From positions 57,566 to 121,565 of the forward strand of contig CALFUT010000015.1 in assembly GCA_937929805.1 (NCBI GenBank): a DNA stretch of 64,000 nucleotides, written 5' to 3'. The notes beneath the pieces were generated by a model. It was not told the origin of the DNA and ran no database searches. It saw only the letters and a list, made by a program, of their open reading frames with translations. Made by a program: the position numbers and the translations under genes. The stretch is from an uncultured Pirellulaceae bacterium. GTDB lineage: Bacteria > Planctomycetota > Planctomycetia > Pirellulales > Pirellulaceae. This document shows positions 43,507 to 52,693 of this stretch, piece by piece; position 1 is the stretch's first letter; each line of letters starts with the position of its first letter.

Positions 43507-46065
43507 TTACTGCGCCACAACATCTTCGAATTTCCAGTGGGACTCGCTAACAGTGCCATTGGCGTCGTGATAACTGCGGGCACTGATGCCCTTGAAGCAT
43601 TCAGCAAACGTCCAGACTCGTTCCAATGCGTCGCGAAGTTGCGGCTCGGTGAACTGAAGCGTGTCACGCTCGGCTGGGAAGTTCTCAGCAAGGTTGAACG
43701 GATTCTCGTCCGGCGGAATTTGGGTCTCGGCAAAATCGATCCAAGTACGAAGCGAATCCATGGCGACACGGTGATCGTAAAACATCAATCCAATCGAGGG
43801 CTGATCCGTGTCGGCCGGACCAAACAACTTCCGATCCGCCTGTGGCGTCGTTAATCGTAGTGCTTGGTCAGGGTGCAGGTTCATCACGATCCAATTGTCG
43901 TTGATCAACGAGCCTGGCTGGATCGACGAGTCGACTTGACCAAAGTCATGCAAGAAACTCCAGCGGAAGGAGACGTTACCGTTCTTTTCAATTCGATTGG
44001 GCGGAAGGATAAACGCTTCTTCGACGTCTTCTTCTGGGAAATGCTTCTTCGCTGAGGACAATAAATCACTGGCTAGTTTCCAATACTCTTCGCCAGTTTC
44101 GATAACAGCCGCCGAGTCTTTGGTACCAACCACGAATGCCGGGAAGGGCAGGGGAAGCGGCTTTTCAGCGATCGGCATATCCGGATGCCACGGGTTTGGA
44201 CCCGAGATCGCATCGACGAACAGACCGACTTCTTGTCCATCGATCGCCGGCAGCAGCTTGGTCTTATTGATTTCGTCAAATCGTTCGAACAGCGATTCGA
44301 CATCGGCAAGGAACGACTTGATGGTTTCGAAGTCGGGTTCCGCAGCGTCGTTGTCGTCCGTATCGTCAGGACTTTCGTTACCAGCGAGATCCGTACCGTT
44401 TTGACCGGAGACGGCTTGCTTGGCCGAGTCTGCATTGCTCGCCGCACGATCCGAAAGCTCGCGGTTAAAATCGTCGAAGGCGTCGTCTTGGCTTGCTTCG
44501 GCGACGGCATTCGCCGCTTGTTTTGCCGCATCTTGTGCCATCTTGGCTGGTGAACGCCCGTCTTTCATTTCTTTCTCGATCGCATCAAGTGCAACGTTGC
44601 GTCCGTAACCGTATAGCTTGGAGATCCATTTGGATGAAAGTTCGTACTGTTCGGTCAGTCGGTGCAGCGAGCTGCCGACGAATGCGATCGTGTTGGGGCC
44701 GGCATGTTGCGCCAAGTTCAAGGTTTTGGAACCATCCAACATCGGATGCTTTCCGTCGAAACGAGAGTACCCGTGCAGCCCATCAGCTTGCAGCGTGGTG
44801 AACCCATATCGCAGGGCTTGCGGAGGCATGAACTGGTTAAAATCGGTGATGAACTGTTCTGCTTCGGTTTCAATCAAGGAGGCCAACCGCTCCTTTTCAT
44901 CGTCCGGAAGTTCATCGATTTCATTCAAGATGGGTCGGACCATGGGCTGAAGCTGCCCAAAAAATTTCTCAAGCGAAAACGAAGCCTTGGCATATTCATC
45001 GCTCATGTAGAAAACGCTGACCACTTTCTGATTTTTATCAACGGCCGATCGAAGCGGCTTGAGCGACTCCAGATCGATCAGTTTGGCTCCCGGCGTTGAT
45101 TGGTCACCGAATTGCGTCAGACGCGTCTGGTCTTTTGCGAATCCCAGCACCAACAGGTTATCGATGACACCCACCGCGATGGCCGCTTTCTTATCAGTCA
45201 CAGCGTCGCGAATCTTCAGCGCCATTTTCCGTTCTTCAGGCTCAGCGTCCTCGAGCATTTTCTCCCACGGCAACTTAGACATGTCCAGTTGGGCCGTCAG
45301 CAGAAAGTTGTCATCCTCTTCGACGACTTGCCACGACTCGCGGATCATGTCCAGCTCGGGCGGCAGGTTTCTCATGCCCTGCTCGGCAAAAGATCGAGCC
45401 AATTCCAGCATCCCGCGAAAACCTTGTGGGTTCTCTAACCGCGACCCAAGGATCATGGTGGGGCAATCAATCGATTTGGCAGTCTTGGCGACAAAATCGA
45501 TCAAAGCAGCCTTTTGTTCGTCGTCCAAGTTGTCCAGATCCATGTCGCCACCCAGAGAAGCTTGGTTCATGAACTGAACCTGAACTTCCTGAATCGCATT
45601 GATGGCATCCAACGCGTCGTTGTCGACGTACAGGAATAATTCGTTGTCGATCACTTGGCGAGCAATTTGCCAGACGGATTGAAAAATAACGTTGTCAATC
45701 GACTCGCCGTATCCCTGCAAGTACTGGGCGAATGGATTTCGTCGGTTGTAGTCGTCGTAGCCGCGGGTGCGGCCTCGGCGATACGCTTTCTTCATTCCAC
45801 GAGCCACATCGCTACTTTTGATGGACTGGTAAGCGTTGCTTTCGAAGACGGCGTCAATCACGGCCTCGTGATTCATCGTGGAAATATATAAAGCGGCTGA
45901 GTCAGGGACTCGCATCAGCGAACCAAGCTGCGACGCGTCCGGTTGGACCGTCGACGATTCGACTTCTGGAGTGGCAACCTGAGCAATCGCTACATCGGAT
46001 TGAGCCACGATCGAACTGACGAAAGTAAAAACAAGGATCCAAAATGTTTGTTGAGTTGATTTCAT
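43507..46065 (-). CDS. Secreted protein of unknown function, 852 aa
   Basis: Signal peptide (FWILVFTFVSSIVAQSDVAIA) then about 820 residues with no domain I can name. Recognisable features are the early segment SLMRVPDSAALYISTMNHEA, a basic patch (KKAYRRGRTRGYDDYNRR), an acidic linker in the middle (SPDDTDDNDAAEPDFE) and the conserved end quoted for the remnant. It resembles large planctomycete-specific exported proteins. Its 3' end is partly duplicated beside the retron, suggesting that a tandem copy once followed it. Confidence 0.75.
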   Translation of the reverse strand: MKSTQQTFWILVFTFVSSIVAQSDVAIAQVATPEVESSTVQPDASQLGSLMRVPDSAALYISTMNHEAVIDAVFESNAYQSIKSSDVARGMKKAYRRGRTRGYDDYNRRNPFAQYLQGYGESIDNVIFQSVWQIARQVIDNELFLYVDNDALDAINAIQEVQVQFMNQASLGGDMDLDNLDDEQKAALIDFVAKTAKSIDCPTMILGSRLENPQGFRGMLELARSFAEQGMRNLPPELDMIRESWQVVEEDDNFLLTAQLDMSKLPWEKMLEDAEPEERKMALKIRDAVTDKKAAIAVGVIDNLLVLGFAKDQTRLTQFGDQSTPGAKLIDLESLKPLRSAVDKNQKVVSVFYMSDEYAKASFSLEKFFGQLQPMVRPILNEIDELPDDEKERLASLIETEAEQFITDFNQFMPPQALRYGFTTLQADGLHGYSRFDGKHPMLDGSKTLNLAQHAGPNTIAFVGSSLHRLTEQYELSSKWISKLYGYGRNVALDAIEKEMKDGRSPAKMAQDAAKQAANAVAEASQDDAFDDFNRELSDRAASNADSAKQAVSGQNGTDLAGNESPDDTDDNDAAEPDFETIKSFLADVESLFERFDEINKTKLLPAIDGQEVGLFVDAISGPNPWHPDMPIAEKPLPLPFPAFVVGTKDSAAVIETGEEYWKLASDLLSSAKKHFPEEDVEEAFILPPNRIEKNGNVSFRWSFLHDFGQVDSSIQPGSLINDNWIVMNLHPDQALRLTTPQADRKLFGPADTDQPSIGLMFYDHRVAMDSLRTWIDFAETQIPPDENPFNLAENFPAERDTLQFTEPQLRDALERVWTFAECFKGISARSYHDANGTVSESHWKFEDVVAQ

Positions 46066-46400
46066 GATCTTGAGCCGTTGATAGTTTGCCGAAGAGGTTG
46101 CTTTTCTACGATAGACGTAGCTGCGGTTGATTTATTCGAACCATTTTAGAGGAACTTGGCATTTATCTTACCAAATCCGCTGAAAACCTTGTTCGCCTCA
46201 CAAAAATGGCCCCAAGCAGCTGGCTTGGGTTTTAACGCTGAGAATCCGCCCGAGCCAAAGAACTTCGTTGCAAACAACGCCGGCGCGTCGTCACCGGGCG
46301 ACTAGACGGTTGGTAAATGGAACGGGCCGGTAAGACTTCGTAGGTCCAGTTTTCGCGACAAAATCGTGATAACGTTCCCGGGATCTACCGATTTTGGGGA
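46066..46400. promoter_or_regulatory. Divergent intergenic region
   Basis: 335 bases between divergent starts of the secreted-protein gene and the GT87-like gene. It should hold both promoters; I see no repeat, gene or convincing -10/-35 pair. Confidence 0.35.
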
Positions 46401-47807
46401 ATGAGGACTCTTTGGAGTCAATCGCCGGACCATGATCGCTCGATGCGGAAATTGATAGGATCCATTGTTCGATCCGTTTCTTCCCGTTTTGGTGAATTCA
46501 TGGCCAAAGCCGATCCTCCAATCTCAAATCAGTCGTCATGGTTGTCTGCACTTGCCGTTTTGGCAATTGTGCCGATGATCGTCATGGCGGGATTGTTGGC
46601 CCGGTCGCCCAATTTTCGAACGATCGATCAAGAAGTCCAACAACCGTTGACCTACCCGCTGGGCGGCGATTTTCTGCAAGAGTACGTTGGCGGCCGATTG
46701 ATCCTCGACGCAGTAAACGGCAGTCAGTTGTATGACGCTGAAACTTTCAAACAAGTTCAGCATGATCCTGACGCGGTTGGATTCACGTGGGATCCACAGC
46801 AATTTTTTCCGGCCGTCTATCCACCGTATTGGTACGCGGCGGTTAGCCCATTGTCTAAGTTGTCTTATTCAACAGCGACCCGAGTTTGGCTGGTATTGAT
46901 GACCGCGGCTTTGATCGCGGCGTTATGGTTGATGAACCGATACGCCAACATCCCCGCGCCGATCCTGATGCTGATGTGCCTTTCGGTGCCGATTATCCAG
47001 AGCTTAAACGGAGGCCAAAAGGGAACGCTGTTGCTGCTAATTTTGACGATCAGCTACGTGTTGCTAAAGCAGCAAAGAGACTTGTTGTCCGGGCTTGTTT
47101 TTGCGTTGATCGCGTTTAAGCCTCATCTGGCGATCGCGATTGGTTTGTGGATGCTGGCCAGCCGAAACTGGCGATGGTGCGCCGGGGCGATTTTGGGCGT
47201 GGCGGTGATGTTAGGCGCGTCGTTCGTGACCAGTCCTGACTTGATGAACGGCTACGTGAACGTGGTGCTGGGCTTTGGGGACTATGTTCAAAGCGGCGGC
47301 TACAACTTGCACGAGAGCTTTTCGCTGTGGAGTTTTTGGCAACAACTGGCCGGGAATCCGACGCTTGCGAAAGTGTTGACGGTTCTCAGTTCCATGTTGT
47401 TGCTTGGATCCTCGCTGTGGTTCCTAGGTAAACCGACGAACCAGTCTCGAACCAGTGGTTTGAGGTCCTCAGCACAACTCGATCGATCATTTGCGGCGAT
47501 GGTGATCGTCACGATGCTGACGTCGCCGCATCTTTATACATACGATCTGACGATGCTGCTGCTTCCGATAGGGCTGCTGACAAAATTGGCACTCCAGCCA
47601 ACGTCTGCCATTGAGGATTCAGCGCCGAAGCAAAGAGATTACTTAGCGTGGCTACCGGTTGGCCTGCTGGTGTTGGTGATGTTTGCCAGTGACGGGGTCA
47701 CGGGTCTCGCGTTGTCATCAGGATTCCAAGCGGGCGTGGTCTTGTTGCTGACCGCATGGATCGTGATTATGCGACCTTCGTTCGTGGCGCAACGATGTGC
47801 TTCTTGA
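46401..47807 (+). CDS. GT87-like polyprenol-linked mannosyltransferase family protein (DUF2029)
   Basis: 468-residue integral membrane protein with about ten hydrophobic helices. The first loop (YPLGGDFLQEYVGGRLILDA, GSQLYDAETF) carries the conserved Asp and the YDxxxF pattern of the DUF2029/GT87 family, and PAVYPPYWYAAVSPLSKL is the second family motif. Members transfer sugars from lipid carriers on the outer face of the membrane. Start could be 46401, 46443 or 46500; none has a good RBS. Its 3' end overlaps the convergent FkbM gene by about 40 bases. Confidence 0.8.
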   Translation: MRTLWSQSPDHDRSMRKLIGSIVRSVSSRFGEFMAKADPPISNQSSWLSALAVLAIVPMIVMAGLLARSPNFRTIDQEVQQPLTYPLGGDFLQEYVGGRLILDAVNGSQLYDAETFKQVQHDPDAVGFTWDPQQFFPAVYPPYWYAAVSPLSKLSYSTATRVWLVLMTAALIAALWLMNRYANIPAPILMLMCLSVPIIQSLNGGQKGTLLLLILTISYVLLKQQRDLLSGLVFALIAFKPHLAIAIGLWMLASRNWRWCAGAILGVAVMLGASFVTSPDLMNGYVNVVLGFGDYVQSGGYNLHESFSLWSFWQQLAGNPTLAKVLTVLSSMLLLGSSLWFLGKPTNQSRTSGLRSSAQLDRSFAAMVIVTMLTSPHLYTYDLTMLLLPIGLLTKLALQPTSAIEDSAPKQRDYLAWLPVGLLVLVMFASDGVTGLALSSGFQAGVVLLLTAWIVIMRPSFVAQRCAS

Positions 47808-48549
47808 CGGCTTCTCGATGACTGATCGTGTTTCGTAGGAAACCATTTTTCAACGCGAATGCCACTTCGCACAACCCGATCGCTCCTTCGTCGGTCGGTC
47901 GTTTGCCAAACCAAGTAAAATCGTACGGTGCGTAACCGAGATCGGACATGGTTTGGGTTAGCGAAATCAAACTGCTGGGGTGGTCGTCATCGCCCAACAT
48001 GTGAGCCTCCAAGAAAACCAGCTCGCACTTGCCCCATGCATTGTTGCCACCCAGAAGAATCTCGTGCTCGAACCCTTCGGCATCGATTTTGATGATGTCA
48101 GGCACACAACCGATATGCTTTTCGATCAAGTGATCCAGCGAGTAGATCGCGACTTCTCGTTGTTCGTATCCGGACAGTTCGGCTTGCTCGGTAGAAAACG
48201 CAAAGCTGCTGGAAACCGTGTCGGGGACCACAGTGAATAGCATTTGGCCATTCTGTTTTCCAACTCCGGCTTGAATCCATTTGGAGTTTCCATCAGTGGA
48301 GCAGAAACGATCCAGATGCGATTTCATCTCGGTTTGTGGTTCAATCAATGTGAACGCTGTATCAGGGAAGACAGCCCGAGCGTCAGCGCTCCAGCGTCCC
48401 TTGTTGGCACCAATGTCAAGGATATGCTTGGGCTGAAAGCCACGCTCGGCCAAGTTCAGCATGGTTGCCGATAGTTTTGCTTTGGGGAATTTGCTGACGT
48501 GGTTCAGGCGATAGTTGAACCGAGTGCGAAGCTTGTCAAGAAATTTCAT
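47767..48549 (-). CDS. FkbM family SAM-dependent methyltransferase
   Basis: 260 residues from ATG 48549 (the longer ORF to 48714 is unlikely). SAM motif I HILDIGANKGRWSADARAVF, then LIEPQTEM, VPDIIKIDAEGFEHEILLGG, and LVFLEAHMLGDDD, all typical of FkbM enzymes that O-methylate sugars or polyketides. Convergent with the GT87-like gene, so both may act on surface glycans, though they are not co-transcribed. Confidence 0.9.
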   Translation of the reverse strand: MKFLDKLRTRFNYRLNHVSKFPKAKLSATMLNLAERGFQPKHILDIGANKGRWSADARAVFPDTAFTLIEPQTEMKSHLDRFCSTDGNSKWIQAGVGKQNGQMLFTVVPDTVSSSFAFSTEQAELSGYEQREVAIYSLDHLIEKHIGCVPDIIKIDAEGFEHEILLGGNNAWGKCELVFLEAHMLGDDDHPSSLISLTQTMSDLGYAPYDFTWFGKRPTDEGAIGLCEVAFALKNGFLRNTISHREAVKKHIVAPRTKVA

Positions 48550-48717
48550 GTGCCGGTCGCATCCATGCGGGGGCCAGAGAACAGTTTTGTCGAAACAGAC
48601 GATACCGCCAATCGACTTGCGGCAACAACGCTGATGCGGCGTTAAAGTGCTAGCGGCCAAGAAAGCATGTCCGATTTGAAAGAACAACGCGCGATATTTG
48701 CGCACTCGACACACAAA

Positions 48718-48750
48718 AACCGACCGGCTTTATGAAAAAGCTGGTCGGTT
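48718..48750 (-). terminator. Intrinsic terminator of fbaA
   Basis: Arms AACCGACCAGCTTT (minus, 48750-48737) and AAAGCCGGTCGGTT (48731-48718) pair over 14 positions with one mismatch, and the minus strand continues with TTTTT. It follows the fbaA stop by about 30 bases. Confidence 0.85.
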
Positions 48751-48779
48751 GTGATCGAATCGTCGATGGCTGTCGGCGG

Positions 48780-49862
48780 TTATGCCAAGCCTTTGCAGCG
48801 ATTGAGGCAGTTCAAATCATCGAACGCCACTTTCAGTCGGTCGACGAATGATTGCTCGCCCTTACGCAACCAAGCACGCGGATCGTAGTACTTCTTGTTT
48901 GGCACATCATCACCGTCCGGGTTGCCAAGCTGCGTCTGCAAGTAGCCTTCGTTCGCTTTGTAATACTCAAGGACGCCTTTCCATGTTGCCCACTGCATGT
49001 CGGTGTCCAAGTTCATCTTGATCGCACCGTACTCGATGGCTTCGCGAATCTCTTCGCGTGAAGATCCCGAACCACCGTGGAAGACGAAGTTGACAGGCAG
49101 ATCGCCCGTGCCAAACTTCTCTTTGATGTGCTCTTGCGAGTTCTTCAAGATGATCGGTTGCAAGCTGACGTTACCCGGTTTGTAAACGCCGTGAACGTTT
49201 CCAAATGCCGCAGCGACGGTAAAGCGATGCGAGATCTTGTTCAGTTCTTCGTAGAAGTAAGCGACTTCCGAAGGCTGGGTGTACAGCTTGCTGCTGTCGA
49301 CGTCTGTGTTGTCGACACCATCTTCTTCACCGCCCGTGATACCAAGCTCGACTTCGATCAGCATGTCCATTTTGTTCATGCGCTCGAAGTACTTTTTGCT
49401 GATCTCGACGTTTTCTTCGAGTGACTCTTCGGACAGATCCAGCATGTGCGAACTGTAAAGCGGCTTGCCCGTGGCAGCGTAATGCTTCTCGCCGGCGTCC
49501 AACAATCCGTCGATCCATGGGAGCAACTTCTTGGCACAGTGGTCGGTGTGCAGCACCACTGGAACGCCGTAGTGCTCGGCCATGGCATGAACGTGTTGGG
49601 CACCCGATACGCAACCCGCGATCGCGGCAGCTTGTCCGTCATTGGAAAGACTCTTGCCGGCATAGAACGATCCACCACCGTTGGAGAACTGAACCATGAC
49701 GGGCGAGTTAACGGCGGCAGCTGTCTCAAGGACCGCGTTGACACTGTTGGTGCCGACCACGTTGACGGCCGGCATCGCATAGTTGTTTTCGTTTGCGTGA
49801 CGTAGCAGACGGTCGAGTGCTTCACCCGATACGACACCGGGCTTGATCTGAGAATCGCTCAT
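48780..49862 (-). CDS. fbaA: Fructose-bisphosphate aldolase, class II
   Basis: 360-residue zinc aldolase of glycolysis and gluconeogenesis. VVLHTDHCAKKLLPWID carries the zinc His and the catalytic Asp, IEVELGITGGEEDGVDN is the class IIA signature, and FVFHGGSGSSREEI the phosphate-binding loop. It starts at ATG 49862 and has its own terminator. The 214 bases upstream hold no other gene. Confidence 0.95.
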   Translation of the reverse strand: MSDSQIKPGVVSGEALDRLLRHANENNYAMPAVNVVGTNSVNAVLETAAAVNSPVMVQFSNGGGSFYAGKSLSNDGQAAAIAGCVSGAQHVHAMAEHYGVPVVLHTDHCAKKLLPWIDGLLDAGEKHYAATGKPLYSSHMLDLSEESLEENVEISKKYFERMNKMDMLIEVELGITGGEEDGVDNTDVDSSKLYTQPSEVAYFYEELNKISHRFTVAAAFGNVHGVYKPGNVSLQPIILKNSQEHIKEKFGTGDLPVNFVFHGGSGSSREEIREAIEYGAIKMNLDTDMQWATWKGVLEYYKANEGYLQTQLGNPDGDDVPNKKYYDPRAWLRKGEQSFVDRLKVAFDDLNCLNRCKGLA

Positions 49863-50076
49863 GAATTTGAATTCTGGTTGGAGGTGATTGTGGACAAAAC
49901 GAGTTTTTGGAAACCGTTACCAAACCTACTATTGTCGCCGGAAAACGAGAATTTTCAACGGCGGGAGGAAACTCGGGTATAGGCGTGTCAAGCACCACTG
50001 GGACATTCTAATGACGACCGAACCGATCGAAATCGGCGGGACCTTGAGCGTTACAGGTCGGTGAAGAAGTCGCTGA

Positions 50077-51153
50077 CTACTCACCCGCTTCTAACTGAGC
50101 CCGCATTCGCTGCTGCATTTCAAACATCTGTTGCTGGACCTGCTGCATTTGCTCACGCATGTTTTCCATCCGGTTATCAAAGTCTCCGCCAAGGATGATA
50201 CCGGGTCCAAACTGCTTGAATTGCATATCACCGAACCCGTTTCCAAAACCGCCGTCTAAACCTCCAAAGTCAAATCCGCCAAAACCATCCGGCAAACCGC
50301 GTTGCATCTGATTGGCCGTTCGTTCAACGGGCGCCACGTCCATACCGATCTCTTTGCCGCCACGCATGACCGTCAGAGATAGTGGCGCGTTACTTTCACC
50401 AGCTTTCTGCACCATGCGGACTAGGTCTTCCTGCTGCGACAGTTCTTGATCGTCGGCAAACAGCAGTACATCGTACTTTAGCAATCCCGCAGCAGCGGCG
50501 GGCGAGTTTGGCCCAACCGCATTGACCAACAACCCGGTGTCTTCCGTAAGACCCAATTGAGCCTGAAGCGCAGGAGCCACTTTTCTGCAATGCACACCGA
50601 TCATGTACTTGTTAACGTTTCGTTTTGCACTGAACATTTTTGGGAAACCGTTCGGCATCGCAGGCAGATCAAACCCCGCACCACCGTCGTTGTCCGTGAT
50701 GATTTCGTGACGGTTACCGTCGGCATCCACCACAATCGTTTTGCTGACCACTTTGGTTACTTGCTGCCCATTTTGATTGACGGACTGGGTCGATTGTTGG
50801 ACGGAGACACTACGAGCGTTGCTCAGGTCGATCTGTTGTTCGTTTCCGTCGCCGTCCGTGTAAGTCAGCATTCCGTCTTCTGATTTCAGCAGGGAGTTGT
50901 TGGCTCCCGGTTTGGTGTCTGTCACATCGTTGGTTTCGACTTGGCCCACCTGTGGTCCAGCCATCAGTCTCGCACCCTCGACGCGTTCGCCGTCTTGATT
51001 GACGATTTCAATTTCGGACTCCTGAGCCAATGCCGAAATATTCGACGAGATCGCCAGCGTTAGGACGACTGCCGCAAAAACAAAAACTTTTATGGAAGCC
51101 AAAACGATGGAAGCCAAAGCGCGATTGGAAAGAAGAGAGAGTTTCATTTTCAA
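50077..51153 (-). CDS. Exported PDZ-domain protein
   Basis: 358 residues. A long hydrophobic N-terminus (VFVFAAVVLTLAISSNISAL) is a signal or anchor. The PDZ domain at about residues 180-265 reads YMIGVHCRKVAPALQAQLGL, LVNAVGPNSPAAAAGLLKYD, then LSLTVMRGGKEIG. A Gly/Phe-rich stretch and a Gln/Met-rich coiled-coil tail (MREQMQQVQQQMFEMQQRM) follow. No protease domain. As the third gene after an ECF sigma factor and an anti-sigma factor, it may take part in envelope stress sensing. Confidence 0.8.
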   Translation of the reverse strand: MKMKLSLLSNRALASIVLASIKVFVFAAVVLTLAISSNISALAQESEIEIVNQDGERVEGARLMAGPQVGQVETNDVTDTKPGANNSLLKSEDGMLTYTDGDGNEQQIDLSNARSVSVQQSTQSVNQNGQQVTKVVSKTIVVDADGNRHEIITDNDGGAGFDLPAMPNGFPKMFSAKRNVNKYMIGVHCRKVAPALQAQLGLTEDTGLLVNAVGPNSPAAAAGLLKYDVLLFADDQELSQQEDLVRMVQKAGESNAPLSLTVMRGGKEIGMDVAPVERTANQMQRGLPDGFGGFDFGGLDGGFGNGFGDMQFKQFGPGIILGGDFDNRMENMREQMQQVQQQMFEMQQRMRAQLEAGE

Positions 51154-51198
51154 GATCCTTGAAATGACGCGAGATAAAGTGGTTTTCCTAAGTGGCCA

Positions 51199-51906
51199 TC
51201 ACTGACCGGAGGAAAAATTAATCGTCTGGACAGGTACAACAAAGGTTCGACCGTCTTCTAATCGACCCGAAAGGTAATCAACGTCTTGCTGTAACCGGTA
51301 ACCGGATTGACGAAGTCGCCGAATTTCCTGTTCGGACGGGCCAGCAGCAGCAAATACGTTTCGTTGCGATGGCGGTAGTTGATTCAAACGACGGGCGCTA
51401 TAAATTGGAACAGAACTTTTGCCGATTCCCATTGCGTCGGTCAATTCCAGTTCGTACTCGGGCGTCAACCCAGCCAGCGTTTGATCGACATCCGCGGCGC
51501 CCACTGTCGGGTCCGTTTGATGATTGTCCGCCACCAAACCGGTCGTCGAACTGGCCGTTTCATTGACCGCAACACCAGACCCGGCAAAATACCCAACCCC
51601 TGCTGCTAAAAGCAAACCGGCGGTCAGCGCCAGCCACGAAGGGAAACCGGCACTGGTTGAAGTCCGATCCAAGTTTGCTTTCGCAGCAGTCTCGGGCTTG
51701 GGAGGATCGATGTTTGAAGCAACCGATTTTTGTTCCAATTGCTGAAACGAGCGTTGCCAAATCCGATCTTCAACAAACGCCATCGCAATTCGACGCCATT
51801 GGTCTGATTTCGCATCGAGTGAAGTCAACAGCTGTCGCGTCGCTGGCAAGTCAAGCTCGCCATCGACCAGTTTCTGCAGTTCGTTTTCGTCGATTTTGGA
51901 AGACAT
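51199..51906 (-). CDS. Probable anti-sigma factor (membrane)
   Basis: 235 residues. The N-terminal 60 residues (ENELQKLVDGELDLPATRQL) resemble anti-sigma domains of the RsiW/zinc-less type, followed by a linker, one membrane helix (WLALTAGLLLAAGVGYFAGS) and an extracytoplasmic part. It starts 9 bases after the sigma gene stop, a strong sign of the sigma/anti-sigma pair. No HxxxCxxC zinc motif is present. Confidence 0.78.
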   Translation of the reverse strand: MSSKIDENELQKLVDGELDLPATRQLLTSLDAKSDQWRRIAMAFVEDRIWQRSFQQLEQKSVASNIDPPKPETAAKANLDRTSTSAGFPSWLALTAGLLLAAGVGYFAGSGVAVNETASSTTGLVADNHQTDPTVGAADVDQTLAGLTPEYELELTDAMGIGKSSVPIYSARRLNQLPPSQRNVFAAAGPSEQEIRRLRQSGYRLQQDVDYLSGRLEDGRTFVVPVQTINFSSGQ

Positions 51907-51915
51907 GGTTCAAGT

Positions 51916-52488
51916 TCACAAAACAGAATTCTTATTCAATTGTTTTCGTAATCGTTTTCTTGCCCGGTCCAGTCGGTACTCAATCGCCCCGACGGGGACA
52001 CCCAGATGATCCGATAGCTGTTGGTAGGTCCAGTTTTCGACATACTTAAGTATCAACATTTCTCTATCCTGAACGCGCAAGCTTTCGATCGTCTTTTGGA
52101 TTGATTTTGTTTCCTCTTGGTCGATCAGCCACTGCAACGGTTCCGGTTGACCGTCAGTTGGATTCAGTTCATCGGTTGGACGAGCTTGCGATTTCCGATT
52201 CATCCGACGATGAAAGTTCACCGCCTGCCGGACCGCAATTCGGTACAGCCACGGCGCAACTTTTTCGGGATTCTCGGGTGCAGCGGCTGTCTCGGATTTT
52301 CGAGCTGGATCGACCTGACGCAGGACCTGAACGGCCAAGTTCTGAAACAAGTCCTCGACATCGTGACGATTCCCGACCCGACACCGCAGCACTTTCAGCA
52401 GCCACGGTTTGTGACGCTCCAGCTCCGCCGGCCATTCGATTTCCGGTCTCGCTTGATGGTCGTTGGCTGACAGGCTCAATTCAGACAT
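51916..52488 (-). CDS. ECF-family RNA polymerase sigma factor
   Basis: 190 residues from ATG 52488 (GTG 52497 is 9 bases earlier). Region 2 is seen in GNRHDVEDLFQNLAVQVL and KVAPWLYRIAVRQAVNFHRR, region 4 in YVENWTYQQLSDHLGVPVGA and IEYRLDRARKRLRKQL. Regions 1 and 3 are absent, as in ECF factors. First gene of the sigma / anti-sigma / PDZ operon. Confidence 0.92.
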   Translation of the reverse strand: MSELSLSANDHQARPEIEWPAELERHKPWLLKVLRCRVGNRHDVEDLFQNLAVQVLRQVDPARKSETAAAPENPEKVAPWLYRIAVRQAVNFHRRMNRKSQARPTDELNPTDGQPEPLQWLIDQEETKSIQKTIESLRVQDREMLILKYVENWTYQQLSDHLGVPVGAIEYRLDRARKRLRKQLNKNSVL

Positions 52489-52693
52489 GATGAACACGTC
52501 GTCCCGTTGATCGTAACTTTGGTTGGTTGCCCATTTCCTTCAGGCAATTAGTTAGTCGCAGCCACCGGTGGCATTCGGGTGGAAAAAGAGAAATTTTTGA
52601 GAGTTTTTCGGACCGTCGTTTCAGCAGGACGGCGAACCCAGTCCGTGAGCAAGCGACCAATGCAAGCAATTGAGACAATGGTTCTACAATCCG

